Below are positions 11,101 to 22,200 of a stretch of 64,000 bases of DNA, in pieces. This DNA is from Ascidia mentula (lineage: Eukaryota > Chordata > Ascidiacea > Phlebobranchia > Ascidiidae): contig OX387201.1 in NCBI GenBank assembly GCA_947561715.1, positions 21,404,001 through 21,468,000 of the forward strand. Direction: 5' to 3'. The stretch's first letter is position 1. Every line of letters starts with the position of its first letter. The notes under the pieces are model-generated. The model ran no database searches, had not been told where the DNA came from, and saw only the letters and a list, made by a program, of their open reading frames with translations. The position numbers were made by a program, and so were the translations under genes.

Positions 11101-13450
11101 AACATAAATAAATTTGCGGTTATGATATATGTAGTATTTAAACCACATACAACTTAATGGTGTGAATGTGTTGCAGGTACCGCAGATTCGACAGCTTGCG
11201 TCACACAAAATTGTGATTGTGCCCGGTGTGATGAATGTGTAGCAAGTTGCAAGTCACAGCACGGTATGTAAACGTACTTGAAATTATCATTCGCTACAAT
11301 TCTGCTGTAGTTTGTTTTGCTCGTAAATATATTCCACTTGAAAAAAAACTTATTGCTTTGTTTAAGGGACGAAGTTTTTTAGTCTTTTGGATCCATGCAC
11401 TTGCTTAGAACGAGCCACTCCTTTATCGACAACGATTTCACCCAGAATCTTGGGTAACTTATAATGTTTTGACTTTGTAGTTTCCAGTTGTACTAACGAA
11501 TATATTTTAATTGGGGTACATTAAATTTTGTTTTAACAAATTCCCGTCCAAACCAATATTTTAGTTGTATTAATTTTTGAGTAAGATTCAGACACGGCCA
11601 CGACAACTATTATATTTCATTAATGCAACTTCGGTCTTGGCACCCAAGTCGCGAAGCAAAGTCAAAATTTGCAGTCATTAGCTGGGTAACTAGAGACAAA
11701 CCGCCGTTGATAAATCTTGTTGGAACACACTACGGCCAAGCAACTGCAAAAACAAATAGAGCCGAATTATTTTTTTTGTTTTGGGAATAATGCAGGTGGC
11801 GAAGAAACGTGCAAAGGAGATTATCCGTTTATGGCTTACATGTATCAGTTGTCTAATGTGCAAAATATTTTATTTGGGGGATCTCTGATTTCTGACGAAT
11901 GGGTGATCACGGGTATCCCCAGGTATTTTTTTTGTTTCTGTCGTTTAAACTACACCAAACACCAGGCTATTTATTTTCTTGTTTGTATTCACTGACTTCC
12001 TTAAAACAAAATATCACGAACTATAGCTTCGCAAGGGAGACGATGGGAGTTGTTTTGGGAGATCGGATTCGATCGAGTGTTTCCGGAACAGAACAGTTCT
12101 TCACCATATCCGAATTGATAACTCATCCGAACTATGATGAATCAACTTTCAACTACAAAGTTGCACTTCTCAGAGTGAGTATAATTTTGAAGCGGAAGAT
12201 ACTAAAGTGAAAACAAAATGTAGATACAGGGATTATTCAAGCGCCTATTTATAGAATTTAAAAACAAACTTTTTGCAACTACTGCTCTACATTTCTGTTT
12301 TTTGGCCGGAAAAATTAATTTGTTGCCAAAGAACTTGCACAAATTGAGAGTTCACTGGTTACATTTTCGAACGTGGTGTCCACCGCCACACTATTCTATT
12401 GTTCAACTGCATGCAGTTTGCTTGCGAAAGACCATTGATATTGCAATAAATGAGGATCCACTTGCGAAACTGAGTAATAGCAAAGAACTGTTTATTCGAC
12501 AGCTGTCGAGAAAAGCTACGTTCAACCAATTTGTGATGCCAGTTAACTTGGTGTCAGATGGAACAAGAACAGACGATGACAGCAATTCCTTTGCCGGGAC
12601 TACTTGCTACATAGCGGGCTGGGGACAAACAAGTTTGTATATACAGCTTTCCGTATGAACTAACACACACCCTTCGCCATGCGGTTCTGCACTGGCTCTT
12701 ACAGAGAACCATGTGCATGAATCCTATTTCTTCGACCTTGTAAACTACAAACTGATCTTTTTTCTCCTTGGGTGAAGATTATTTCAAATAAATATAATAA
12801 ATTAATAAAACTATACCCGTAAAAGCATTGGAAAAACATGATTTTGTTGCAGGCCCGAGCGGTCCAGCTTCCGACGTATTGCTCCAACATGCCTCTGACA
12901 TCGTTCCGATCACAAATTGCTCTTCGTTAACTGCATCGTTTGGAACATTCCGCGTGTCCGCCGGAGACCCAAAGTTTTGTGCTGAAGGCATTGCTGGAGA
13001 AGGCCTTTGCACTGTAAGTATTTATAATATACATTAAAATGGTCAAGTGAAAACATGCTGAGGGAAAACCTGGACGAAATTGCCAACTCTGGTAACGAAA
13101 CTGGTGGCAACCAACTTTTAAAGATAATAAGCTTCACTTACATGGCGTCAACAACTTTGCCAGTCACAAGAATTCCCATATTTTTTGCAGTTTCAAATAA
13201 TATCGTTTTATTCAAAGCACGATGGTGGAGGCGGTCTTGTCTGCCGCCATCCCAACCAAGGTAATCAGCTCTTCCTTCATGGAGTTTTGTCATACGGTCA
13301 AAGTGTCTGCGATATCTGGAATGTCTACGACAAGGTACTTCAAGTCCCAGGTTTTGAGTGGAAATCTTAACCTTTGATACTTGACTAAGAAAATTTCTTC
13401 CACAGATAGCCGACGTGCGTGTGTGGATTGACGGAGTCATTTCTGCTTAA
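8141..13450 (+). CDS. Secreted cysteine-rich, trypsin-like serine protease homologue (pseudoprotease)
   Basis: Thirteen exons: 8141-8204, 8407-8502, 9153-9275, 9639-9830, 10664-10783, 10876-10965, 11177-11263, 11796-11922, 12027-12174, 12503-12632, 12853-13013, 13218-13334, 13406-13450. They total 1500 nt, about 499 residues. A signal peptide is followed by six cysteine-rich exons, all phase 1-1, then a trypsin fold from about residue 258 (GGSLISDEWVIT, CYIAGWGQT, HGVLSYG, final WIDGVIS). At the catalytic positions His57 is Pro299, Asp102 is Lys344 and Ser195 is Gly449 (HDGGGGLVC). Cys42 and Cys58, normally disulfide-bonded, are Phe284 and Ser300, and there is no R-IVGG activation site. It should be a non-catalytic secreted binding or regulatory protein. 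Least certain are the exon 4 start and the 11922/12027 junction, although phase and alignment support both. Confidence 0.8.
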
Positions 13451-13573
13451 CATCAAAACAGGACGGAACGCCACATTTGTCGGCTTATAATAAGAAACAT
13501 ATACTCAGAGTTAATAAACAACACACATGTATTAGGCTTGTCGTTGAAAGGATTTTAGTTTCAGTTAATTTCC

Positions 13574-13633
13574 GTTGGTAGATCTTGATCAAAGTTGGTA
13601 GATCTTGAACAAAGTTGGTAGATCTTGAACAAA
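13574..13633 (+). repeat. 20-bp tandem repeat, three copies
   Basis: The unit GTTGGTAGATCTTGAACAAA occurs three times head to tail, the first copy with one substitution. It lies about 120 bp after the stop codon of the protease homologue, probably within or just beyond its 3' UTR. Confidence 0.9.
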
Positions 13634-14820
13634 GTGAATTAAATTTATATGCAGCTATTTTTCGTCTATAAAGACTAATTTCTCGGTAAAGATCCAATAC
13701 CTGAATAAAAACATACAAGAAATATGCTTTCTTACTTGGGGTACTCAACATTACGCAAAACCCAAGGTTTCCACAAATGACGCGTGGATGTGTTGTTTTA
13801 ACATTGTAGGAGCGTCGCAAAGTATTTATTATTGTTCTCCAGGGAGCGTTTATGGCGGGGTATTACTTATGGATATGACTTTTTAATTATGCACCACATT
13901 CCTAAATTTTATTTTGTTGTAATTAGAACCGGCGTAACATCAAATACCGGTGCAAGGGTAACATCGGGTGTGACGGGGATAGCTCAGACAGTAAGTTTCA
14001 ACCGACATTTTTGTTCATTTCACAAATATCCAAAATCAAAGACGAAGAGATTTCAGCAATACCTGTTACGTTTGCCATTTTATGACGCATCGGTCAGGGA
14101 CGAACGAAATGTGGAAAGGCAATTATATCGCATGCAAACAAAATAAACTGATACCCAGATCGCTTGGGTGGTAGAGGATAAAATACATCGACTTCCAAAC
14201 GCTGCATCGAGTGGGCCAATGGTGCCTTTTTTCTTGTGCAGTGATTTTTATAACACTAACATTAGATATATGCCCGGCAAATCGTTATACAGTTTCTTTC
14301 GGCATTGCTTAGAGACCTACTCCCATAGGCAATTACCCTCTCTTTATCGTTCACGCTCTGCGACAAAAGACATCCTACAGCGATATAGGAAGGGTCTGTA
14401 TCGACCACAAACGGCTGTGCGAAATTTGATATTGTAAAATGGGCGCCGAAGTTAAACGCTCCTTGGAATCACCAAAAGCATTCGTAAATCTTTGATCAAA
14501 TCTGAAATCTTTACTTTATCCGTAAGTCGGTGAAGAGGGACAGCGATATGCATAATTCTGTATATATTTGCGGAATTGGATGTCAAGCCGAGAAATTGGT
14601 GAGCGTCTTTAAGTTCGTGGCTGTAGCCATTGAGACACGGTCTTTACTTTGTTTGAGTCACAACTTACGCCGCTTCTCGATAAGATATATCCCAGGAAGT
14701 CAACTTACGTTTAAAACTCGGCCTATTTAGATGGTTTTCGTGGATTTACAAAAACATATATACATGTAGTTACAGTATAGATACATATAACTTATAGCCT
14801 ATATATACATATAGTTTATA

Positions 14821-14885
14821 CAAGAAACATTAGTTTTGCTGAACGATGAGGAGATTAATTATTTTTTAACGCTTTCTCTTCCATT
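14821..14885. repeat. Dispersed repeat, copy A
   Basis: About 60 bp closely match 17553-17614 in the same orientation. On the minus strand the shared segment reads SPHRSAKLMFL in both copies, so it may be a relic of the last exon of the candidate gene at 17548-18126. This copy has a stop just before that motif. Confidence 0.65.
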
Positions 14886-15775
14886 ATTTCAAGTAATATT
14901 TAGACTTGTGACACTTTAAACAAAGTAAATTGGAGTTTTTTTTTGTAAAGAAAAACGGAGGCAGAAAACAAGTCTGAAATCCATGACGGAAGATTTTCAA
15001 CATTTAAACAAATCGTTTCGATAGAGTAAAAATAGACTGAAATTACACTTAGGACATTTCTCAGAACAAGGTCTGCACAGTTTTAGTCCACTCACATTGT
15101 CAAAATATCCATAGCAGTATTCCATGATAGTTTGATTCTCTTGAAGGTTATTTTGTGCATCGATACACAACCAAAAAAATCACATGCCAAGCCAAAATCA
15201 GTGGTCATGGTACCCCTCCATAAAAAAATTGTATTTTCGGTAAGCATCAAAATACGTTTCCAATATAACCAACATATGAGACCAAAAATTAGAAAGAATA
15301 TTAAAATATATACGAATGTAATTTATTTATAGGTTTGGGCAAAACCATAGTTTAGAACACCTGCTTTTATAAAACAGATACATACAAAATACACCTTAAG
15401 CCGATGCAGAAAGAAATAGCATGACAGCTGTTGCGATTTGGACAAATGGTGTTTTATTATCATGGCCTTTTTTGCACATATTTTTACGTCATTGGTCAAC
15501 ACAAAATTTCGTCGCCAGGGCTCATCTTTCACTTCAATTTCCTTAAAAATGGTCAAAAACTACGGCTATAACAATGTCTTAAAGCAGTGCCAATTCCCAC
15601 CTTCAGCCAGATATGTGTAACTTTCAGCACAGCCGGACGAATACACAGAAGCAGAGAAGACCACGGACGTGTTTCGTATTTCATGTGAACTAGAGTAGTT
15701 AGAGAAATAAGTTGCTATTACAGTACGATTATAAAAAGTCGATTTCAGTTATCGACCCAGAATTGAACAAAGCAT

Positions 15776-16563
15776 TTAGACCCATCGCCGGTACCCTGCG
15801 ACTAACTCCCAAATCTTTACTGTGTAGCCACCACTACAGCAATTCCCAGATAACGTAACGAATAAAGCAGATCTGTGATCCACGTCATCCGCATTGGTGA
15901 GACTCACATTCCGCAAGAGTTTTGTCAGAATTTTTGCCACTGGAACAAGCTGACCGACAGCAGCTCGTATATGTAGAGCAGGGCTTCCTAATCTTGAAGT
16001 CCTGACGCTGAAGATCCAACGACGAATTTTAAGTGTCGCAAAGTGTACAAATATGTCACACGAAGTTTGAACTTCTCGGTCTAGAATGCATGTGTACAAC
16101 AACCGTCTGGCGACTTTCACAAAATCTGCATCCAGCAATCCCACCCCTTTAAAAAACTCCAACGCATTTCTCATTCTTGAGAAAAGATTGATGCTGCCTC
16201 AACAAAGCCTGATGCAAAGTCGATGGAACTAATGATAACCTCCAAAAATGAAACCCGGCAAAAAATTGAATGTTCGAATGTAAAAAAGAAATTCAAACGA
16301 TAAAACACATTCCGACCCTCTTACTTTCTAGGCCCTACAATGGACGAAAATGTTAAAAAAACATTACCAGCAAAGTTCTCTTCTGGCTCCTTGACTGGTG
16401 TGAGAAGATATGTTTTGACGACCGATTCAAGACCATTTCTATATCGGGGATTCCCCCACAAATGTCTCACGGCCTCGTTTTTGAAAACCTTAATCGGATG
16501 TTTTTGGTTGTAATGAAGTTTTACAACGCTAACTTTACTTTGTTGGTTGTTCGTTTGAAACAT
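15776..16563 (-). CDS. Unidentified two-exon gene candidate
   Basis: Exon 1 (16368-16563) starts with ATG and reads KHPIKVFKNEAVRHLWGNP. A GTAATG donor follows in phase 1, and an acceptor at 16198-16199 gives exon 2 (16197 to the stop at 15776) in the matching phase, with LLDADFVKVARRLLYTCIL. The product would be about 205 residues, with no signal peptide or membrane segment seen. The two open frames join in phase and contain no stops, which is the main support. I do not recognise the family; chance or relic status cannot be excluded. Confidence 0.4.
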
Positions 16564-17547
16564 AATTCTGAATCAAAATGCTTCGAAACATCGAATTATT
16601 AACGCACACAAGTCAATATGTACAAACGTGCCCGTTCTTGTCTGGTGCTTTTTTCTACGAGTAATTTTGCAATGATGTAGTTAACATACACGTATTTATA
16701 CATGTATTCGCATATAGGCCTATCATTGCATCATGTGGTAGCCTATGTATGTGCATGTCACTAAAGATCCAAAGGCAGTTTGAATTATCCAACTTATGTA
16801 TCAGGACAAGAGCTATAGTATTATTGATCAGCATTACGATTGCGCATTAATACACGTATATAAAAAAGTATCTTAAATCATTTGTCCATCGATAACAAAT
16901 TCAGCTGCAGACATATTGAATGTACATGTTCTTGAAAAAACTTCAATTATAAATGGTCAAATCTTGTTCATTGTATTGGTAAAGGCATTGGGTATAATTT
17001 ATTGTACACATCAGCATTCTGAGGTAATTGCAAAACATTTCTTTTCAGCGTCAAATTTATCAGAGGACATACCCACATATATAGACTGTTTGAGCGAAAA
17101 GTAAATGAAATTAGGACGATATAGTCAGGATACATTCCGCCGCTCAAACCATACAAACTTACACAGGTTTATTAGCTCTGTGTACCCTCCACTTTGCTAG
17201 TTGCGAAAAGACGCCATGTCATTGATGTTGACTCAACGTTTAGCCTGCTAGATAAGCATCACGACTCGATTTTATTAATTTTCTGTGAACAAATTTCAAG
17301 TCATCCATGCAAGGCATTGATTCTTACCTTTTCATTGTGCTCGTGGCTAAATTATGTTTCTGAACAATTGAGAGCAAGTGTGATCAGTTGTAGCATATTA
17401 TAGTGCAGATTTGCAATAGCAAACCTTCTTAAAATGATAACAACTGTAGAATTTTCTGTTAAATTTAAGATGTAAGTAATTACAAAATATTTTCTAACGA
17501 ATAAAAGACTTAAAATTAGTAAGATCAACAAAATATGCAAATGCACT
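16564..17547. other. Intergenic, no gene supported
   Basis: AT-rich sequence. Short open frames (16916-17104, 17194-17403 and 17352-17555) show no motif or splice support. Confidence 0.5.
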
Positions 17548-18126
17548 TTATTCAAGAAACATTAATTTTGCTGAACGATGAGGAGATTTGACGTTTTTTA
17601 ACACTTTCTCTCCAGTTATAGGATCCACGTAATCTCGTTAATCAATCTCCACAATGCATTTTGCTTCCAAGTTTTGAACAGCCTTTACAGTGTACAATAG
17701 AGTAATATTTGAATCCGTCTTTTCTGGCAATTTCCATTCGTCTGCAAGGGCGCAATAATAAAAGCGCGATACTTAGCATACGCCGTTACCTTATACAATG
17801 CCTTGTAACAATCACACAAAAATATTTGAAACATTTATTCACAAGTTAATTTTAAACCTACTACTTGTACAAAGCTCTTGCAATTCCTTGTTTAGAATAT
17901 TTTTCCTTTACACACATCGCAATTCCACCGATGTACGGAAAGTGTCCGGCATATGTTTTGATGTGCTTTTTAAATTGCGAGTAGTTTTATTTACATTTTC
18001 AAAGAAGAGTTTACCCTTTTTAATATAAGGATTTGATATTTTAGTTAATATCTGTTTGTAAATTGAACACATTACGACCAAACCAATAGATGCCGCGAAT
18101 GTAATAAGATTTCCAACTTCTGTCAT
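17548..18126 (-). pseudogene. Small membrane-protein-like relic or gene candidate
   Basis: ATG at 18124-18126 opens a frame with a hydrophobic stretch (LITFAASIGLVVMCSIYKQ), consistent with one N-terminal membrane segment, to about 17908. Further down the same strand a frame reads EWKLPEKTDSNITLLYTVK, then a TAA near 17639, then RDYVDPITGEKVLKNVKSP to a TAA at 17548-17550. Text on both sides of the internal TAA looks coding. The last piece is repeated at 14821-14885. The splice structure is unresolved and the family is not recognised. Confidence 0.35.
17553..17614. repeat. Dispersed repeat, copy B
   Basis: Partner of 14821-14885 with a few substitutions. It overlaps the 3' end of the candidate at 17548-18126. 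Confidence 0.65.
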
Positions 18127-18939
18127 TTCGTCAAAATTATTTTTTGAAAACAAAATTAAATATCATGTTCGAATAAACACAAATTGAAAAGATATCACAA
18201 AATCAAGACAGCTTATGACAAGCAACATATTGACAATTGGGAAAACGTCATTCAGGCTTTGGGAAAAAACGTCATTATGTAATTTAGTTCACTGGAATCG
18301 CAGCTAGGGCAATAAAGGAGTCTGGAACTAGGCTACTTTTTCCGGTAGATACTCTAACTGTCTGTGTTAGAGTCTAAAACGTCACGAACGGGCGATAGGG
18401 ATTTCCCCAGGTCATGCATAGCTTCTTGAACTTGCGTTTTCACGAGACTAAGCAATAGTACAACTTGTAGCAACGCGCATGTTTCCCTACTTAATTCTTT
18501 ACACATTTAGAACACAGACGGACTGAAGGCTGCAGACGGTGTTAAGCTTTCCTGCAGGAGCTCCCACAAGCTTTCATTTCGTAATCCTTCGAGAAGCTAG
18601 TCCAGTCTCTCTCTCTGTCGCTCGTGCTCTCTCGATCCTGTCGTTATTACCGCCATCGCGCTGTAACGTTCGCACGTCCTTTTAATAGTTAATTCGCAGC
18701 AATTCAGTCACGTGTTAAACTCTTGTTAAACGCGCTTGAAACAAATTATACTTAAGCCGCCTGGCATTGCAATGGTGTCTTTCAATTAATACACAAGTCT
18801 GCCACGGAGTCGAACTTAGTAACCTATACAGCAAGAACACGCAAGCAGACTTTAGCACAGCAAGCAGCGACAGGGAATTCATTAGTACGCTGCAAACTCT
18901 AATATTAAGTTTGCAAATGCAAAATAACCCCACCTGCTG
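18127..18939. other. Intergenic, no gene supported
   Basis: It contains a pyrimidine-rich CT stretch near 18604-18640. No coding or RNA gene features were recognised. Confidence 0.45.
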
Positions 18940-19007
18940 GTATGTTTCAAACTAAAGGCAATGGGTTAACCAGACCCAACGCTCTACCAACTAAGCTACA
19001 CGATTAC
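18940..19007 (-). tRNA. tRNA-derived relic (Thr-like, GGT), pseudogene or SINE head
   Basis: The minus strand reads TAGCTTAGTTGGTAGAGC, a good tRNA A-box and D-arm. After it comes a 5-bp anticodon stem (TGGGT/ACCCA) around the loop CTGGTTA, which would give anticodon GGT. The T-arm is degenerate (TTAGTTTGAAACAT) and the acceptor ends do not pair, and there is one extra base before the anticodon stem. It is therefore a decayed tRNA or the head of a tRNA-derived SINE, not a functional gene. Confidence 0.45.
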
Positions 19008-19255
19008 AGAGATTTGAAGGTAGTTTATAATGATCAAGATACACTGGTGAGTCAGCACACAACTTTCCTAACGATCTTCACATCTCTACCACTAATCACA
19101 CCACGCAGAAATATATCGCGATATCATATGTGAAGGTTGGCTATTGCAGATGAGGTTGCCAAGTACGGGTTTTCATAGTAGAGCGATCCTGTCTAGTTCC
19201 TGCGTTAGTAATTCGTACAACCATAAACAACCATGTACATGCATTCATTTTTATT

Positions 19256-22200
19256 TTACAGACAGTGATATCTACATGTTATTGGAATATCGTTTTTCTG
19301 GCATTGTTTTATCCAAGTTGCCACACAGTTGGAATGTCCGCCGAAGCTACAGCCTTGACAGTATGTGTAGAGTCCGCGCACTTGAAGCTGACAGTAGAAA
19401 CACGTGACTGGTTTGTTTTTGTGTTCCGCATCAATGCGTCTGTCACATGACCAGGGGTTACTCTGGGGCATTCGTCGTTGGCAGACTTGGCATCCCAGGG
19501 TGAAAGTTGAAGAGGATGAGAGAGATTGGATTGCAGGAACTCGGCTCAGTTTTACAACCTGAATGAAAATTGTAAAGCTAGCACAGTGCCACTCAACAGC
19601 TGCACTGATGAGATCTTACAGGTCGAAACAATGCGTGTACACACTCTGTCTGCAGCTTTCAATGAAAATTATTTTAATTGATAAATGTGAAAGAGTTGAA
19701 TTTGTTGATGTTCTTGTGCAAGTTTCAAACTAAAAGTAATTGTACTTATATTGGCATAACATCTGTATACAACTTACACAATTCATATTATTGGCTCCAC
19801 TTTGCTTATCATAGAGTAGTTATTTCACCTGAGCATGTTGTATCCATAACCTGTTCTTTGCCAACAAATCAAGGTAGGAGTTTTGCCAATGATCAACTGT
19901 TTCAACATCAATAGGAAGGTTATATGTGGATGGATAGGATGACATTGCAAGCAGCATACACACTGGACTTTGCACATCATTCATTTCAGCAAAAAATCTG
20001 CAAATACATTGAATACAACGCATGTAGCAAACTGAAAACTGTTAGAGTTTTGTGAAAAAATAGAAAAAGAAATTCAACTCCACAACTAATTTTGAGTGAA
20101 TAAACATGATTGAAGGTTATGTGTGTTGTGGATGGCAACATTAGAGAGAAGAACATTCTTGTAAAGACTTTTTACCTACGTACAAGCAGTTGGCAGATTA
20201 TTTTATCTCATTGTCTGGTAAGCGTTAGTTCTGTTGTTTCAAAAATATGCTGTTGATAAATCGTTGTATTTCTTTGTCAATTTAAAAAATACGATGTTTT
20301 GCCGGAATGCTTTGAACAGCACAAACTTACTCTAATTGCTGACAGGCAATCTCTTCTTTGATTGAATCGAGTGGAGCCGGCCAGAGAGTGGGACACACAC
20401 TGATGACTCCATCTGAGATGTTAAGCTCCTCATCAGCAGGAGATGTTGAGGAAGAAGAATTCATCTCCTTGGTAACGACCTTCTCATGCCACCTCCCACC
20501 GTGAGCAGTCAGGATTCGTTTTTCAGATTCATTTTCAATATTCATTCCAGAAGGTGCATCTATTCGACCAAACTTTGATATCGCGTCCAGTTCGATGTCC
20601 TGAAAAAGACAGGAGATTGTTTCTTACATCTTTCATTACTTAGGGTGTGGTGCAACCTTAAAACTGTGTTCACAGCAACCATATGTTTAGCAACACAAAA
20701 CACTGTGGCCTATGTATCTATATATATCGATCACACCTCTCTCTGTTGGAACGCTTCAGTTGGAACGAGATATTCGTGCTCAGACAAAAACTCAGCTTCT
20801 GATGTTATTCCACCATAACCAAACCTAAATCATTAAACTAGATTACAGATTATAATTTCCACTACATGTTTTAATTTTAGACATCTTGGTGTTTAATTGT
20901 AGATAACACCGTGAATTTTGTTGCGGATGCAGCAACAGGAAAGCATGATAATATATTCTTTTACTAGTTTATGCACAATTGTGTTGCAACAAACTTTGCA
21001 TGACTTTATATTTAAGAATAATATCTCTGAACTACCCAGGGTCATCATCTGTCATGTAGAGATCAGGTTCTGATTGTCGTCCTCGAGCGATATCAGTGAG
21101 ATAATCTTCTACCTCAAGTCTTCCATCATCAGAACGTTGATCAGCTTCCCCACCATGGATTGCTGAGCCATTCAATGCATGCGAACCATGCAGTTCATCC
21201 TACAGCAAACACAAATCAGTTATTGTGTGTAGAAGCAATCTTGGTAAAATTTATTTCCAACAATTAGTGATAATCAATATTTGCCATGTTATGAACAAAT
21301 ACTGGTTTAACTTTAGAAAATCATTTTGTTTTTTAAACATCAAACCATGGTCACAAGAATCCTTCGATTCCACCCCCATAAAAAACATGGCATAATTATA
21401 TCTATTCCTACAACTTTCTGCATACCAGGCATTTCGCAACTACTTATAAGGTGAAGATCTGCAACAATTGTTTATTCAGTAGCAGATATTACGTCACTAA
21501 AACCACCTCACCTTTTTCACAGTGAGTGAGTGCCTTTTGTTTTTTGCCTCTGCTTTTTCTAACTTTTCTGAAACTTCAGGTTGTGATTTGTTCAAATGAA
21601 TCTCTTTGTTGAAAAAAACTCCAAGCAATTTCCACGTCCGAGCAACATTACAGAATCCACCTTTTAAAGCAACATCAGAGTTGTGCGAGCAAAGCTCTTC
21701 GAAAGTCATTTTTGTCCCACTCCCATCTAAAACATAGTTTTTCGCAACAAACCTAAATTGGTTAAGAGTTAATTGCTCTACAACAGAGTCCGTCATAGTT
21801 GGATAATCATCAAAGTCAGAACTTGGTTTTAAATCAGACTTGGTGCTTGAAAATATTCTGAACTTTGATCTGGAATTAAGAAAGTTGTTTTGTCTTTGAA
21901 ATGCAACTGGCGAAGAAGGACTGGAAATACTCAAACCGTCCAAATCAATCACGTCTTTTGATCCAGTCTTCCATCCAAATATTGTTGGTAGTTTTGAAGC
22001 AGAACCAGTGGGACTCTGTGCCCTGGGTGTTGATGCTGTGGCTTGACTTGCAAGGGCGATATGACCACAAGAGCTGATGGCAAGTCCACTACTCATGGCC
22101 TGCTTAGCTGGACAAGAAGCGTCAAGTAATGAATGCATCATGAGACGGCCATCTTTCGAACATGACAAAATAAAATTTGGATCTGACTTTTTCCAAACTA

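Larger units (their letters stand above)
13451..15775. other. Gene-poor region after the protease homologue
   Basis: The 3' flank of the protease homologue contains the tandem repeat at 13574-13633. An exon-like plus-strand stretch near 13927-13990 (frame with VTSNTGARVTSGVTGIAQT before gtaagt) has no recognised homology. Open frames at 13832-14146 and 14168-14437 are short, with no supporting features. I find no gene here that I can defend. Confidence 0.5.

Noticed and set aside
12302-12658. Whole open frame as protease exon 10
   Set aside because: The residues before 12503 do not fit the trypsin fold; an acceptor at 12501-12502 joins in phase directly to the previous exon.
18940-19007. Functional tRNA-Thr gene
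   Set aside because: The acceptor arms do not pair, the T-arm lacks a proper B-box and an extra base precedes the anticodon stem.
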